From Bifidobacterium longum subsp. infantis ATCC 15697 = JCM 1222 = DSM 20088 (GTDB taxonomy: Bacteria; Actinomycetota; Actinomycetes; Actinomycetales; Bifidobacteriaceae): a DNA stretch of 64,000 nucleotides. The notes beneath the pieces are model-generated. The model did not search any database and had not been told where the DNA came from. It was given only the letters and a program-made list of their open reading frames with translations. Below, in pieces: positions 8,178 to 15,895 of this stretch. The translations under genes and the position numbers were made by a program. Each line of letters begins with the position of its first letter. Position 1 is the stretch's first letter. The stretch lies in contig NC_017219.1 in the NCBI RefSeq assembly GCF_000269965.1, forward strand, positions 1,054,001 to 1,118,000, given 5' to 3'.

Positions 8178-9134
8178 CTACTTCTGGGCTACTTCGTAGC
8201 GGACCACAGTGGTGTAGTCGCCGTTGGGGGCGAGCGTCACCAAGTGGTCACCAGTGCGGAAGGCATTGGCCGGGGCGGTCATCGGTTCGACGGCGATACC
8301 ATACGGATGCTCGGAGAACGGCGCGCCAGTGGCGGTGTAGCACTGCCAAGCATTGATCGTCTCATCGCCAATGAGCTTCACTTCAATACCGTCCGGGCGG
8401 GTGAATGTGGTGGTGGTCGTACCATCGGCGGCACGCTCCACGTCGACCCAGGCATCATCAAAGGCGCGGCCTTCGAGCGTCGGGCCATCGTTCAGGTCGT
8501 AGATGCCGGTAACCGGTTCGGTGCCGGTGGGAATCAGCGCCTCGTTCACCGTCACATGACTGTCGGCCTTAATCTGCAGGTGGCAGGCGGCGGAGTCGGC
8601 ATCGCGTTCGGCGACAGTCGCGCCCTGCTTGCCGTTGGCCAGCCACGGATGCAGGCCGAGAGCCCACGGTGCCGGCTCGTCGCCATCATTGCGGGCATTG
8701 ACGGTCACGGTCATGCCGTTGTCGCCGAGTTCGTAGGTGACGGTCACGGTCACATCGAACGGGTATCCGTCCAGGTTGGGGAAGCGCAGCGAAAGCGTCA
8801 CGGCGCTATCGGTCAACGATTCAAGCTTCCACATGTAGTGGTAGGCGTATCCGTGGTTCGCATTGTTGCGCGGTGCGGGATGATATTCGTTAACCGGCGC
8901 GCAGTAATGCTTGCCATCGAAATCGTATTCGCCGTTTTCGATGCGATTCGGCCACGGGGCCAGCACATAGCCGTTACAGGTGGGGGTCAGGTCGTTGACG
9001 CCGAACGGGCAGAAAATTTCCTTGCCTTGATAATCGAATCGGCGAATCTTGGCACCGAGTTCGCAGATGACGGCGGAATAATCGCCATAGTGAATCGAAT
9101 ACTGATTTCCGGTGCGTGGTGTTTTACTCGTCAT
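8178..9134 (-). CDS. Aldose 1-epimerase family protein (copy 2)
   Basis: 318-aa paralogue of the preceding gene, with the same landmarks: GAKIRRFDYQGKE, APWPNRIENGEYDF, NHGYAYHYMW, LGLHPWLANG and VAVEPMTAPANAF. The pair probably arose by tandem duplication and then diverged through most of the sequence. Start ATG 9134 has GGGAG about 9 nt upstream. It is transcribed divergently from ispH. The substrate (glucose, galactose or a sugar phosphate) cannot be told from sequence. Confidence 0.88.
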   Translation of the reverse strand: MTSKTPRTGNQYSIHYGDYSAVICELGAKIRRFDYQGKEIFCPFGVNDLTPTCNGYVLAPWPNRIENGEYDFDGKHYCAPVNEYHPAPRNNANHGYAYHYMWKLESLTDSAVTLSLRFPNLDGYPFDVTVTVTYELGDNGMTVTVNARNDGDEPAPWALGLHPWLANGKQGATVAERDADSAACHLQIKADSHVTVNEALIPTGTEPVTGIYDLNDGPTLEGRAFDDAWVDVERAADGTTTTTFTRPDGIEVKLIGDETINAWQCYTATGAPFSEHPYGIAVEPMTAPANAFRTGDHLVTLAPNGDYTTVVRYEVAQK

Positions 9135-9424
9135 GGAATCACTCCCGTAGTGAGGTTGGTGAGCCGGTAGCTCCTGCTATCGCTGGCTCCAGTCTAGCGC
9201 GTCTCCTCTATCGAGGCGGGGATTGGCGATAGCCGGCATATAATAAACAATTCGTACAGACACGGTAGCAATACGTGGAGTGACGAGTCTCACACCATCA
9301 TGCGAGAAGCACGTGGATTCCTTGGAAACCGGTGATTCGTGGGAGACACGGAATAGTTGTGACGGCAGATTCCTGTAATCCCTGCCTTACACTGGAAAAC
9401 ACTATTGACGTTCAGGAGGTTCCG
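9135..9424. promoter_or_regulatory. Divergent promoter region, epimerase 2 / ispH
   Basis: 290 bp with no gene. TATAAT at 9239-9244 is a good -10 candidate toward ispH; I do not see a convincing -35 at standard spacing. The rest shows no feature I can name. Confidence 0.35.
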
Positions 9425-10417
9425 ATGACCAAAAGCGTTGTGCTCGCTGATCCGCGAGGCTTCTGCGCGGGTGTGGACCGTGCGATTCTTACCGTACAGA
9501 CCATTCTCAAAGCCGCGGAGGCTTCCGGAAAGCGGACGCGCGAGGATGGGCTGCCCCCGGTATATGTGCGCCGGCAGATCGTGCACAACAAGCATGTGGT
9601 CGAGGACTTGGCCGGGCAAGGCGCGGTGTTCGTCCAGGAATTGGCGGAGATTCCGGATGCTGCTGCCCAAGCGGGTATTCCGGTGGTGTTTTCCGCCCAT
9701 GGCGTATCTCCGGTAGTGAAGGCGGAAGCCGAACGTCGTGGCATGCATGTGGTGGATGCCACCTGCCCTCTGGTGGGTAAGGTGCACCGTGAGGTGCTGC
9801 GTTTCGTGCGCAAGGGGTATGAAATCGTCTATATCGGGCACAAGGGCCACGATGAAGCAGTCGGCGTGGTGGGGGAGAACCCCGAACATGTGCACTTGAT
9901 CGAGCATGAATCGGATGTCGATTCGTTGGATTTTGCGCCCGACACCAAGTTGGTGCTGCTCTCGCAGACCACGTTGAGCGTGGATGAGACCGCCGGCACC
10001 ATTGCCGCGCTGAAGGCCAAGTTCCCGTGGATTCAAGAGCCGCCGAGTTCGGATATCTGCTATGCCACGTCGAATCGTCAGGCTGCGGTCAAACTGGTGG
10101 CCCAGCAGTCCGATTGCGTGGTGATTGTCGGATCGGCCAACTCCTCGAATTCCGTGCGACTGATGGAGGTGGCGCAGGAGGGCTTGGGGAAGCGCGGCAA
10201 AGCGTATCGCGTGGATGATGCCAGCGAGCTTGATCCGGCGTGGTTCGTCGGACTGGAGTCCGTGGGTATCTCCTCAGGTGCCTCCGTGCCGGACGAACTG
10301 GTGTCCGGTGTGATTGACGCTCTGCAAAACTTGGGTTTCACCGGTATGAAGTCCATCGAAACCATCAAAGAAAACATGCACTTCGTGTTGCCGGCGGAGT
10401 TGCGTAGGAAGAAATAG
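9425..10417 (+). CDS. ispH: 4-hydroxy-3-methylbut-2-enyl diphosphate reductase
   Basis: 330-aa IspH/LytB, the last enzyme of the MEP isoprenoid pathway, which reduces HMBPP to IPP and DMAPP with a [4Fe-4S] cluster. The three cluster cysteines are visible: Cys14 (RGFCAGVDRA), Cys114 (VDATCPLVGKVH) and Cys212 (SDICYATSNRQ). Substrate-binding motifs FSAHGVS and SQTTLSVDET are also present. ATG 9425 is preceded by AGGAGGT. An upstream extension of the frame to 9332 lacks a ribosome site and is outside the family domain. Confidence 0.96.
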   Translation: MTKSVVLADPRGFCAGVDRAILTVQTILKAAEASGKRTREDGLPPVYVRRQIVHNKHVVEDLAGQGAVFVQELAEIPDAAAQAGIPVVFSAHGVSPVVKAEAERRGMHVVDATCPLVGKVHREVLRFVRKGYEIVYIGHKGHDEAVGVVGENPEHVHLIEHESDVDSLDFAPDTKLVLLSQTTLSVDETAGTIAALKAKFPWIQEPPSSDICYATSNRQAAVKLVAQQSDCVVIVGSANSSNSVRLMEVAQEGLGKRGKAYRVDDASELDPAWFVGLESVGISSGASVPDELVSGVIDALQNLGFTGMKSIETIKENMHFVLPAELRRKK

Positions 10418-10423
10418 TCATCC

Positions 10424-10450
10424 TTGGCTCCCCTCACCGAGGGAAGCCAA
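10424..10450. terminator. Bidirectional hairpin (repeat-family copy) after ispH
   Basis: TTGGCTCCCCT pairs with AGGGAAGCCAA (10 of 11 pairs). It lies between convergent ispH and ybaK and is one of the GGCTCCCCTC repeat family. Confidence 0.65.
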
Positions 10451-10456
10451 GAACGG

Positions 10457-10966
10457 TCACCACGTGCCGATTGGTGCGGCAATGGCGTTCATCACCTTCA
10501 GCAGGTCCTGCGGGTTCACCCCCACGGACAGTCCGCGTTTGCCGCCGGAGACCAGAATCTGGTCGAATTGCAGGGCGCTTTCATCCAACACAGTCTTATG
10601 ACGTGTCTTCTGGCCTAACGGCGAGATGCCACCTACCACATAGCCGGATTCACGCATCGCGACCTTGGGATCGGCCATAGAGGCCTTCTTGGCACCTACG
10701 GCTGCGGCCAATGCCTTCAGGTCCATATGTCCGCTGACTGGTACCACGCCTACCACACGCTCCGAACCGGTGTCCGCCATTAGGGTTTTGAACACCTGAT
10801 GCTCGTCGAAGCCGAGCTTGGTGGCCGCTTCCACGCCGTAGCCGTCATCCATATGGTCGTTGGAGTGCTCGTATTCGTATACGTGGAATTCCACGCCCGC
10901 CTTCTCCAGTTGGACTGTCGCCGGAGTGGAACCCACGCCCTTATCATGCTTGCTTTTCTTTGCCAT
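10457..10966 (-). CDS. ybaK: Cys-tRNA(Pro)/aminoacyl-tRNA deacylase, YbaK/EbsC family
   Basis: 169-aa single-domain YbaK-type editing protein that hydrolyses mischarged Cys-tRNA(Pro) in trans. Recognised by STPATVQLEKAGVEFHVYEYEH at the N-terminal side, the lysine in EHQVFKTLMAD, the block VVPVSGHMDLKALAAAVGAKKA and YVVGGISPLGQK. The start MAKKSKHD at 10966 is preferred; a GTG further upstream at 10999 overlaps the gap terminator. The ribosome site is weak. Exact tRNA specificity is inferred from the family. Confidence 0.88.
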   Translation of the reverse strand: MAKKSKHDKGVGSTPATVQLEKAGVEFHVYEYEHSNDHMDDGYGVEAATKLGFDEHQVFKTLMADTGSERVVGVVPVSGHMDLKALAAAVGAKKASMADPKVAMRESGYVVGGISPLGQKTRHKTVLDESALQFDQILVSGGKRGLSVGVNPQDLLKVMNAIAAPIGTW

Positions 10967-10986
10967 GATTACCGTTCTACTACGAA

Positions 10987-11013
10987 GAGACCCCCGCACA
11001 AGGCGGGGGTCTC
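10987..11013 (-). terminator. Terminator of gap
   Basis: GAGACCCCCGC pairs with GCGGGGGTCTC, an 11-bp perfect stem with a 5-nt loop, 47 bp downstream of the gap stop on the minus strand. Confidence 0.75.
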
Positions 11014-11059
11014 ACAGCTTAGTTCTCAAACGAACCGTAGCGGCCTAGACCGCAGTGGT

Positions 11060-12118
11060 TCACTCGGAGATCTCAGCGAAGTACAGCAGGGTACGGATCA
11101 TGTTGGAGGTGAAGCCGTACTCGTTGTCGTAGAAGGACACGGTGCGAGCCAGGGTCACGCCGTCAATGGTGTTGACGTCGGTCTGGGTCGGGTCGAACAC
11201 GCCACCGTGGGTGTCGCCGAGAATGTCGGAGGAGACGATGCCCTCATCGTTGTAGCCGTAGTACTCGGTGTCGGAGAAGGCAGCCTTGAAGGCTTCGTTG
11301 ATCTCGTCGGCGGTGGTCTCGGTGTTCAGCACGGTGGTCAGCTCGGTGACGGAGCCGTCCGGGACCTGGACGCGCTGGGCGTGGCCCTGCAGCTTGCCGT
11401 TCACGGACGGAACGACCTTGCCGATGGCCTTGGCAGCGCCGGTGGAGTGGGCGATGGTGTTGATGGCGGCGGCGCGCAGGTTGCGGCCGGTCTTGGTGCC
11501 ACGCGGGCCATCGAGCAGCATCTGGGTGCCGGTGTAGGCGTGGATGGTGGTCATGAAGCCGGCCTTGATGCCGAACTTCTCGTCCAGCAGCTTGACCATG
11601 GCGGCCATGGAGTTGGTGGTGCAGGAGCCGGCGGAGACGATCACGTCGGAAGCCTTGAGGATGTCGTGGTTCACGCCGAACACAACGGTCGGGGTGGTGT
11701 CATCCTTGGCCGGGGCGGAGATCAGGACCTTCTTGGCGCCAGCGTTGATGTGAGCCTGGGACTTCTCGGCGGAGGTGTAGAAGCCGGTGCACTCGAGCAC
11801 GTACTCGACACCGTCGTTCTTGACCCACGGAATGTTGTTGGCGTCCTTCTCGGCGTAGACCTTGTATTCCTTGCCGTCGACGATGATGGAGTCTTCGGTG
11901 GCCTTGACGTCAACCGGAGTGCCATCGTCATGACGGAAGGTGCCGTGGGTGCTGTCGTACTTCAGCAGGTAAGCCAGGGTAGCCGGGGTGGTCAGATCGT
12001 TGATGGCGGCAACTTCAATGTCACCAGCCTGGCCGCCGCGAGCCTGCAGCTCGAAGATGCGACGGAAGGCGAGACGACCAATGCGACCGAAGCCGTTGAT
12101 ACCAATCTTAACTGTCAT
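11060..12118 (-). CDS. gap: Glyceraldehyde-3-phosphate dehydrogenase, type I
   Basis: 352-aa NAD-dependent GAPDH, converting glyceraldehyde 3-phosphate to 1,3-bisphosphoglycerate. This is a central step downstream of the bifid shunt. The Rossmann motif INGFGRIGR is at residues 7-15 and catalytic Cys166 is in SAGSCTTNS, followed by [13 protein letters not shown] 12118 is preceded by GGGAGAA; the open frame before it has no support. Codon use is strongly biased, as expected for a very highly expressed gene. A perfect LacI-type operator lies 138-153 bp upstream of the start. Confidence 0.97.
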   Translation of the reverse strand: MTVKIGINGFGRIGRLAFRRIFELQARGGQAGDIEVAAINDLTTPATLAYLLKYDSTHGTFRHDDGTPVDVKATEDSIIVDGKEYKVYAEKDANNIPWVKNDGVEYVLECTGFYTSAEKSQAHINAGAKKVLISAPAKDDTTPTVVFGVNHDILKASDVIVSAGSCTTNSMAAMVKLLDEKFGIKAGFMTTIHAYTGTQMLLDGPRGTKTGRNLRAAAINTIAHSTGAAKAIGKVVPSVNGKLQGHAQRVQVPDGSVTELTTVLNTETTADEINEAFKAAFSDTEYYGYNDEGIVSSDILGDTHGGVFDPTQTDVNTIDGVTLARTVSFYDNEYGFTSNMIRTLLYFAEISE

Positions 12119-12255
12119 GTAATTCTCCCTTGTAGGGTGGCCTTGGCGCGCTTTGGCACACCGGGCCATTGTTTACCAACAGTTGCTACTGTAATGCCGA
12201 CTCTGTACACATGGCAACGTTTCAGCGTGCGTTTTGGGCAAAAATGCCGTATTTT

Positions 12256-12271
12256 TTGTGAGCGCTCACAA
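12256..12271. promoter_or_regulatory. Perfect LacI-type operator upstream of gap
   Basis: TTGTGAGCGCTCACAA is a 16-bp perfect palindrome, identical to the core of the symmetric ideal lac operator. In the gap direction a possible promoter (TTGCCA, 18-bp spacer, TACAGT) lies downstream of it. The operator is therefore upstream of -35, a position compatible with activation. Global LacI-type regulators of central carbon genes (AraQ, MalR1) are known in bifidobacteria. Confidence 0.7.
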
Positions 12272-12357
12272 TTCGGATTGCCCGCAACCGGCATGTGATT
12301 TTCCTCTCCTTTGGAGGAATGTCTTGAATCATCACGAGCAAGCGCACGATACACGAG

Positions 12358-13083
12358 TCAGCGAACCAGCAGCTTGGACACTGCGGTGTCCAGCTCGCCG
12401 ATATCGCCGCCAAATTCGTGAAATCGGCTCACCTGAGGCAATGCCACCTCGATGGGGAAAGTGACGATCAGTGTGCCGTGTTCCACGCTGATGGCCGCGT
12501 CCACGCCGTCGCGGAACTCGTTGCTGACGCCTTGCACCACCGTATTGGTCAGCGTGCCGTTCTTGAGCTCGTATTTCAGCCCCGGTTCGTTCACGCCAAG
12601 CGAAACATCGGAGTGGGAGAACGCCGACACCATACGGCCGTCCTCGGGCACTGGATGCGCGGGGAACGAAAGCCTGCCATCGGTGATGGCCGTGACGATG
12701 AGCCCGTCACCATACAGGTACCCGCTTGCCCCATGCCGGGCCAATAATGCCATCAGTTGAATGCCGGAAATCGTATGGTCAATGCGGCCGCCCAAACCGC
12801 CATAGACATGGAATTCGCGGCAACCCGCCGACCAACCGACCTTCAGCGCGGAAAGCATGTCCGGGTCGTCCTTCAACGCGGGCAGCGCGATGGTGCGCAC
12901 ATCAGTGCGAGGCGGCCGGCCCTCCAGCGAATCGAAATCGCCCACCACCACATCGGGCACGATGCCCAACTCGCGCGTATGGTCGAGCCCGCCATCGGCC
13001 GCCACCACATACGCGCCGGCCGGCACCACGGGCGTGCCCGCATAGTATTCGCCCGCACCAAAAATCACGCATACCTGAGCCAT
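12358..13083 (-). CDS. thiN: Thiamine pyrophosphokinase
   Basis: 241-aa thiamine diphosphokinase, transferring pyrophosphate from ATP to thiamine to make the cofactor ThDP, which phosphoketolase needs. Characteristic motifs are VVAADGGLDH, the PDVVVGDFDSL acidic active-site block, DMLSALK, the EFHVYGGLGGRIDHTISG block, and GVSNEFRDG near the C-terminus. Start ATG 13083 is used; a GTG 9 bp upstream is possible. The ribosome site is weak. Transcribed away from infC. Confidence 0.92.
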   Translation of the reverse strand: MAQVCVIFGAGEYYAGTPVVPAGAYVVAADGGLDHTRELGIVPDVVVGDFDSLEGRPPRTDVRTIALPALKDDPDMLSALKVGWSAGCREFHVYGGLGGRIDHTISGIQLMALLARHGASGYLYGDGLIVTAITDGRLSFPAHPVPEDGRMVSAFSHSDVSLGVNEPGLKYELKNGTLTNTVVQGVSNEFRDGVDAAISVEHGTLIVTFPIEVALPQVSRFHEFGGDIGELDTAVSKLLVR

Positions 13084-13405
13084 GATGCCCACTGTAGCCG
13101 GTATCCACCCACCGACACACGGGCCGCGAATGTCCGGGCGTGTGGTAGGATTCCTATTTGGCTTGAGAAATCAAGAAAGCGGGGCAACCCCACCTGGAAG
13201 CCTTTCAAGGCCTCGGGTTCAAGGCAAACAGCCTAGCGATTGCGATATACAACGCGCAATCAGGAATGACGCAAAGAACTGATATGTGTCTGCAGAAGCT
13301 GAGCGCATATTGGCGCTGGTTTTGGCTTGCCATGAACCCAAAGCATTGAACAGGACTCCAGCAAAGGACCTCGCCACGGAATTAAAGTAGAGGATTGGAG
13401 TCATC
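13084..13405 (+). promoter_or_regulatory. Structured 5' leader of infC-rpmI-rplT
   Basis: 322 bp between divergent thiN and infC. TAGGAT at 13146-13151 is a possible -10 box, giving a leader of about 245 nt. Hairpins seen: CTTGA-GAAA-TCAAG (13162-13175), GGGG-caa-CCCC near 13181, GATTGCG/CGCAATC near 13237-13261 and AGCGC/GCGCT near 13302-13317. A 21-codon Trp-rich ORF lies at 13284-13349. Leaders of IF3-L35-L20 operons are commonly regulatory; the mechanism here is unknown. Confidence 0.5.
13284..13349 (+). CDS. Candidate Trp-rich leader peptide upstream of infC
   Basis: ATG-to-TGA ORF of 21 codons whose middle reads AYWRWFWLAM: three tryptophans and two other aromatics within six residues. 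It has only a weak purine-rich ribosome site (AAAGAA). It overlaps the AGCGC/GCGCT hairpin and ends 56 nt before the infC start. It may be chance; the composition is unusual enough to record. Confidence 0.3.
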   Translation: MCLQKLSAYWRWFWLAMNPKH

Positions 13406-14116
13406 ATCAGCGACGAACCACGTATTAACGACGAGATTCGCGTCCCGCAGGTACGCCTGATCGGCCCGAAGGGCGAGCAGGTGGGCGTCATCGCGACTTC
13501 CGTCGCGCTGAACCTGGCCAAGGAGGCAAACCTCGATCTCGTCGAGGTGGCCCCGAACGCGAAGCCTCCGGTCGCCAAGCTCATTGATTACGGCAAGTTC
13601 AAGTACAACGAGAAGATCAAGGCTCGTGAGGCTCGCCGCAACCAGAGCACCGCGGAAATCAAGGAGATTCGTTTCCGCCTGAAGATCGACGACCACGATT
13701 TCGACGTGAAGAAGGGCCATGTGACCCGTTTCCTTAACGGAGGCGACAAGGTCAAGGTCACCATCATGTTGCGCGGTCGTGAGATCTCCCGCCCGATTGG
13801 TGGCGTGGAACTGCTGCAGCGTTTGGCCGACGATGTCGAGGAATACGGCACCGTCGAGTCCAAGCCGAAGCAGGAGGGCCGCAACATCATCATGACCCTT
13901 GCGCCGAAGGGCAAGAAGGTCCACACCCAGTCCGAGCAGCGTCGTCGTGGCGCCGAGTCCCGCGCCGAGCGTCAGGCTCGCCAGGCGGCTCGTCTCGCGG
14001 CCAAGCAGGAGTCTCAGGCTCAGGCCGCGGCCGACGCGCAGTCCGCGATTTCTCAGAAGACTTCCGACAAGAAGCAAACCAGCAAGGAGGGCAGCAATGC
14101 CGAAGATGAAAACTAA
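13406..14116 (+). CDS. infC: Translation initiation factor IF-3 (non-AUG start)
   Basis: About 236 aa. The conserved N-terminal segment [17 protein letters not shown] begins at 13409, and the in-frame stop TAG at 13388 leaves no ATG, GTG or TTG before it. Initiation must use ATC (13406 or 13403) or ATT (13394). GGAG at 13397-13400 is 5 nt from ATC 13406. Rare AUU/AUC starts are known for infC (E. coli uses AUU), where IF-3 autoregulates by rejecting its own start. Domains: IF3-N, then IF3-C with [18 protein letters not shown] charged tail of about 60 residues rich in Arg/Ala/Gln extends the protein. The end overlaps rpmI by 20 bp. Confidence 0.93.
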
Positions 14117-14291
14117 TTCCGCCGCTTCCAAGCGCGCCAAGATCACCGGCACCGGCAAGGTGAAGCATGTCGGTTCCGCCATGCGCCACAACCTCGAGCA
14201 CAAGTCCGCTCGCAAGCGCCGTGAACTGTCCGCCGACGATGTGCTGCGCGGCGGCCAGGCCAAGAAGCTGCACCAGCTTCTGCAGAAGTGA
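14097..14291 (+). CDS. rpmI: 50S ribosomal protein L35 (bL35)
   Basis: 64 aa, the normal length of bL35. It starts [20 protein letters not shown] and contains [24 protein letters not shown] and the closing LHQLLQK. ATG 14097 lies inside the last codons of infC in another frame, with AAGGAGG upstream, so translation is coupled to infC. Standard infC-rpmI-rplT order. Confidence 0.97.
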
Positions 14292-14343
14292 ACATAGGGC
14301 TTACCCGGAAATAATAAGACTTTAGAAAGCTGAGGAATAGATT

Positions 14344-14727
14344 ATGGCACGTGTCAAGCGCGCAGTGAACGCCCACAAGAAGCGTCGCGTTGTTCTCGAG
14401 AGGGCTTCCGGCTACCGTGGCCAGCGCTCCCGCCTGTACCGCAAGGCCAAGGAACAGCTGCTGCACTCCTTTAACTACAACTTCCGCGACCGCAAGGCTC
14501 GCAAGGGCGATTTCCGCAAGCTGTGGATCCAGCGCATCAACGCTGCCGTCCGCGCTGAGGGCATCACCTACAACCGCTTCATCCAGGGCCTGCGTCTCGC
14601 CGGCATCGAGCTGGATCGTCGCGCTCTGGCTGAGATTGCCGTCTCCGACCCGAACACCTTCAAGACCATCGTGGACGCCGCCAAGGCCGCCCTGCCTGAG
14701 GACGTCAACGCTCCGGTTGAGGCCTGA
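14344..14727 (+). CDS. rplT: 50S ribosomal protein L20 (bL20)
   Basis: 127-aa bL20, an early assembly protein of the large subunit that binds 23S rRNA. Family signatures are [50 protein letters not shown] and NRFIQGL. In other bacteria L20 represses this operon by binding the leader. It follows rpmI by 52 bp, with GAGGAA before ATG 14344. Confidence 0.98.
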   Translation: MARVKRAVNAHKKRRVVLERASGYRGQRSRLYRKAKEQLLHSFNYNFRDRKARKGDFRKLWIQRINAAVRAEGITYNRFIQGLRLAGIELDRRALAEIAVSDPNTFKTIVDAAKAALPEDVNAPVEA

Positions 14728-14753
14728 TTGCTTGAAGTCGTGACTTCACACTA

Positions 14754-14779
14754 GAAACCCCGCTTCCGAGCGGGGTTTC
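14754..14779 (+). terminator. Terminator of the infC operon
   Basis: GAAACCCCGC pairs with GCGGGGTTTC around a 6-nt loop, followed by a T-rich stretch. Just upstream TGAAGTC/GACTTCA forms a second small palindrome. Confidence 0.85.
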
Positions 14780-14787
14780 CTATTATC

Positions 14788-14830
14788 AGTCCCCTCTGAC
14801 GAGGGGGCTCTCGCGCAGCGGGTGGGGGAG
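14788..14830 (+). repeat. Dispersed palindromic repeat; supplies the xerD ribosome site
   Basis: A divergent full copy: AGTCCCCTCTGACGAGGGGG, then a short inverted CGCGCAGCG segment, then GGGTGGGGGAG. The final GGGGGAG at 14824-14830 lies 11 nt before the xerD start and is the only Shine-Dalgarno-like sequence there. Confidence 0.55.
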
Positions 14831-14841
14831 AGAACAAACTC

Positions 14842-15768
14842 ATGACCAACGGATTCACCAGACTCACCGAGCAGTTCCTCGTCCACATCGGTGTGGAGCG
14901 AGGACTCGCCACGGCCACCGTCACCGCCTACGAATCCGACATCGCCAAATACATTGATTGGCTCGAAACCCGCGGCATCCACGAACCGGACGCCATAACC
15001 AAACAAGACGTCGAAGACTACATCGCCGCCCTTGACCAGGCGGGGGAGTCCGCCCGCTCCAAAGCCCGAAGACTGGCCTCGATCCACGAATTCCATCGCT
15101 TCGCGCTCGGTCAGCACGCGGTGACTGCCGACGTTTCTGCCGCAGTCAAGGCACCCAAAGGTGCCAGCACCCTGCCTGACGTACTCACCGTGGACGAGGT
15201 AACCCGTCTGCTCGACACGGCGGCAGTCGGCGGATCAACCGATCCGGTGGTATTGCGGGACAAGGCCCTGCTCGAATTCATGTACGCCACCGGCTGCCGC
15301 GTCTCGGAAGCCACCGGCACGAATCTGGACGATATCGACCTGGACGAGCACATCGCGCGACTCATGGGCAAGGGCTCCAAGCAGCGGCTTGTGCCATTGG
15401 GCAGCTACGCATGCCGGGCCATCACCGCATACCTCAATGCGGGGCGTGGCGAGCTGGAACGGCGCTCCAGCGCCAAGATTCCCGAGAGACGCGCACTGTT
15501 TCTCAACAAACGTGGCAAGCGCATCTCGCGGCAATCGGTATGGGAAATCGTCAAAGCAACCGGGGAACGGGCCGGCATCACCAAACCACTCCATCCGCAC
15601 ACCCTGCGTCATTCGTTCGCCACGCACCTGATTCAGGGTGGCGCGGACGTGCGTACCGTGCAGGAACTGTTGGGGCATGCCAGCGTGACCACCACGCAGA
15701 TCTACACGCATGTCAGTCCCGAAGCGCTTATCGAAACCTATCTCACCGCCCATCCTCGGGCGCGATGA
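14842..15768 (+). CDS. xerD: Site-specific tyrosine recombinase XerD
   Basis: 308-aa tyrosine recombinase that, with XerC (32104-33171), resolves chromosome dimers at dif near division. The N-terminal SAM-like core-binding domain covers about residues 1-95. Catalytic residues are visible: Arg153 (GCRVSE), Lys177 (GKGSK), His253 and Arg256 (HTLRHSFATH), His279 (LGHASV) and Tyr288 (TQIYTHV). Length and the position ahead of parA-scpA-scpB match actinobacterial XerD. FtsK, its activator, is encoded at 60363. Confidence 0.94.
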   Translation: MTNGFTRLTEQFLVHIGVERGLATATVTAYESDIAKYIDWLETRGIHEPDAITKQDVEDYIAALDQAGESARSKARRLASIHEFHRFALGQHAVTADVSAAVKAPKGASTLPDVLTVDEVTRLLDTAAVGGSTDPVVLRDKALLEFMYATGCRVSEATGTNLDDIDLDEHIARLMGKGSKQRLVPLGSYACRAITAYLNAGRGELERRSSAKIPERRALFLNKRGKRISRQSVWEIVKATGERAGITKPLHPHTLRHSFATHLIQGGADVRTVQELLGHASVTTTQIYTHVSPEALIETYLTAHPRAR

Positions 15769-15895
15769 CCGATGTCTGGCGAGGTGATGAGACGGGTTGT
15801 CCGCGATATGTCGAAGCAACGTGTTTGCGGCGATATTGGCGAACGGATAAGAGTACGCTGGTCAGGTGAGATCAGGATTCGACGGAGGTCCAGGC

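Noticed and set aside
10799..12298. 499-codon plus-strand frame opposite gap
   Set aside because: Gly/Val/Asp-rich antisense artefact of a strongly codon-biased gene.
13481..14116. infC starting at GTG 13481
   Set aside because: Would delete the conserved N-terminal [17 protein letters not shown] segment, which is in frame and open back to 13391.
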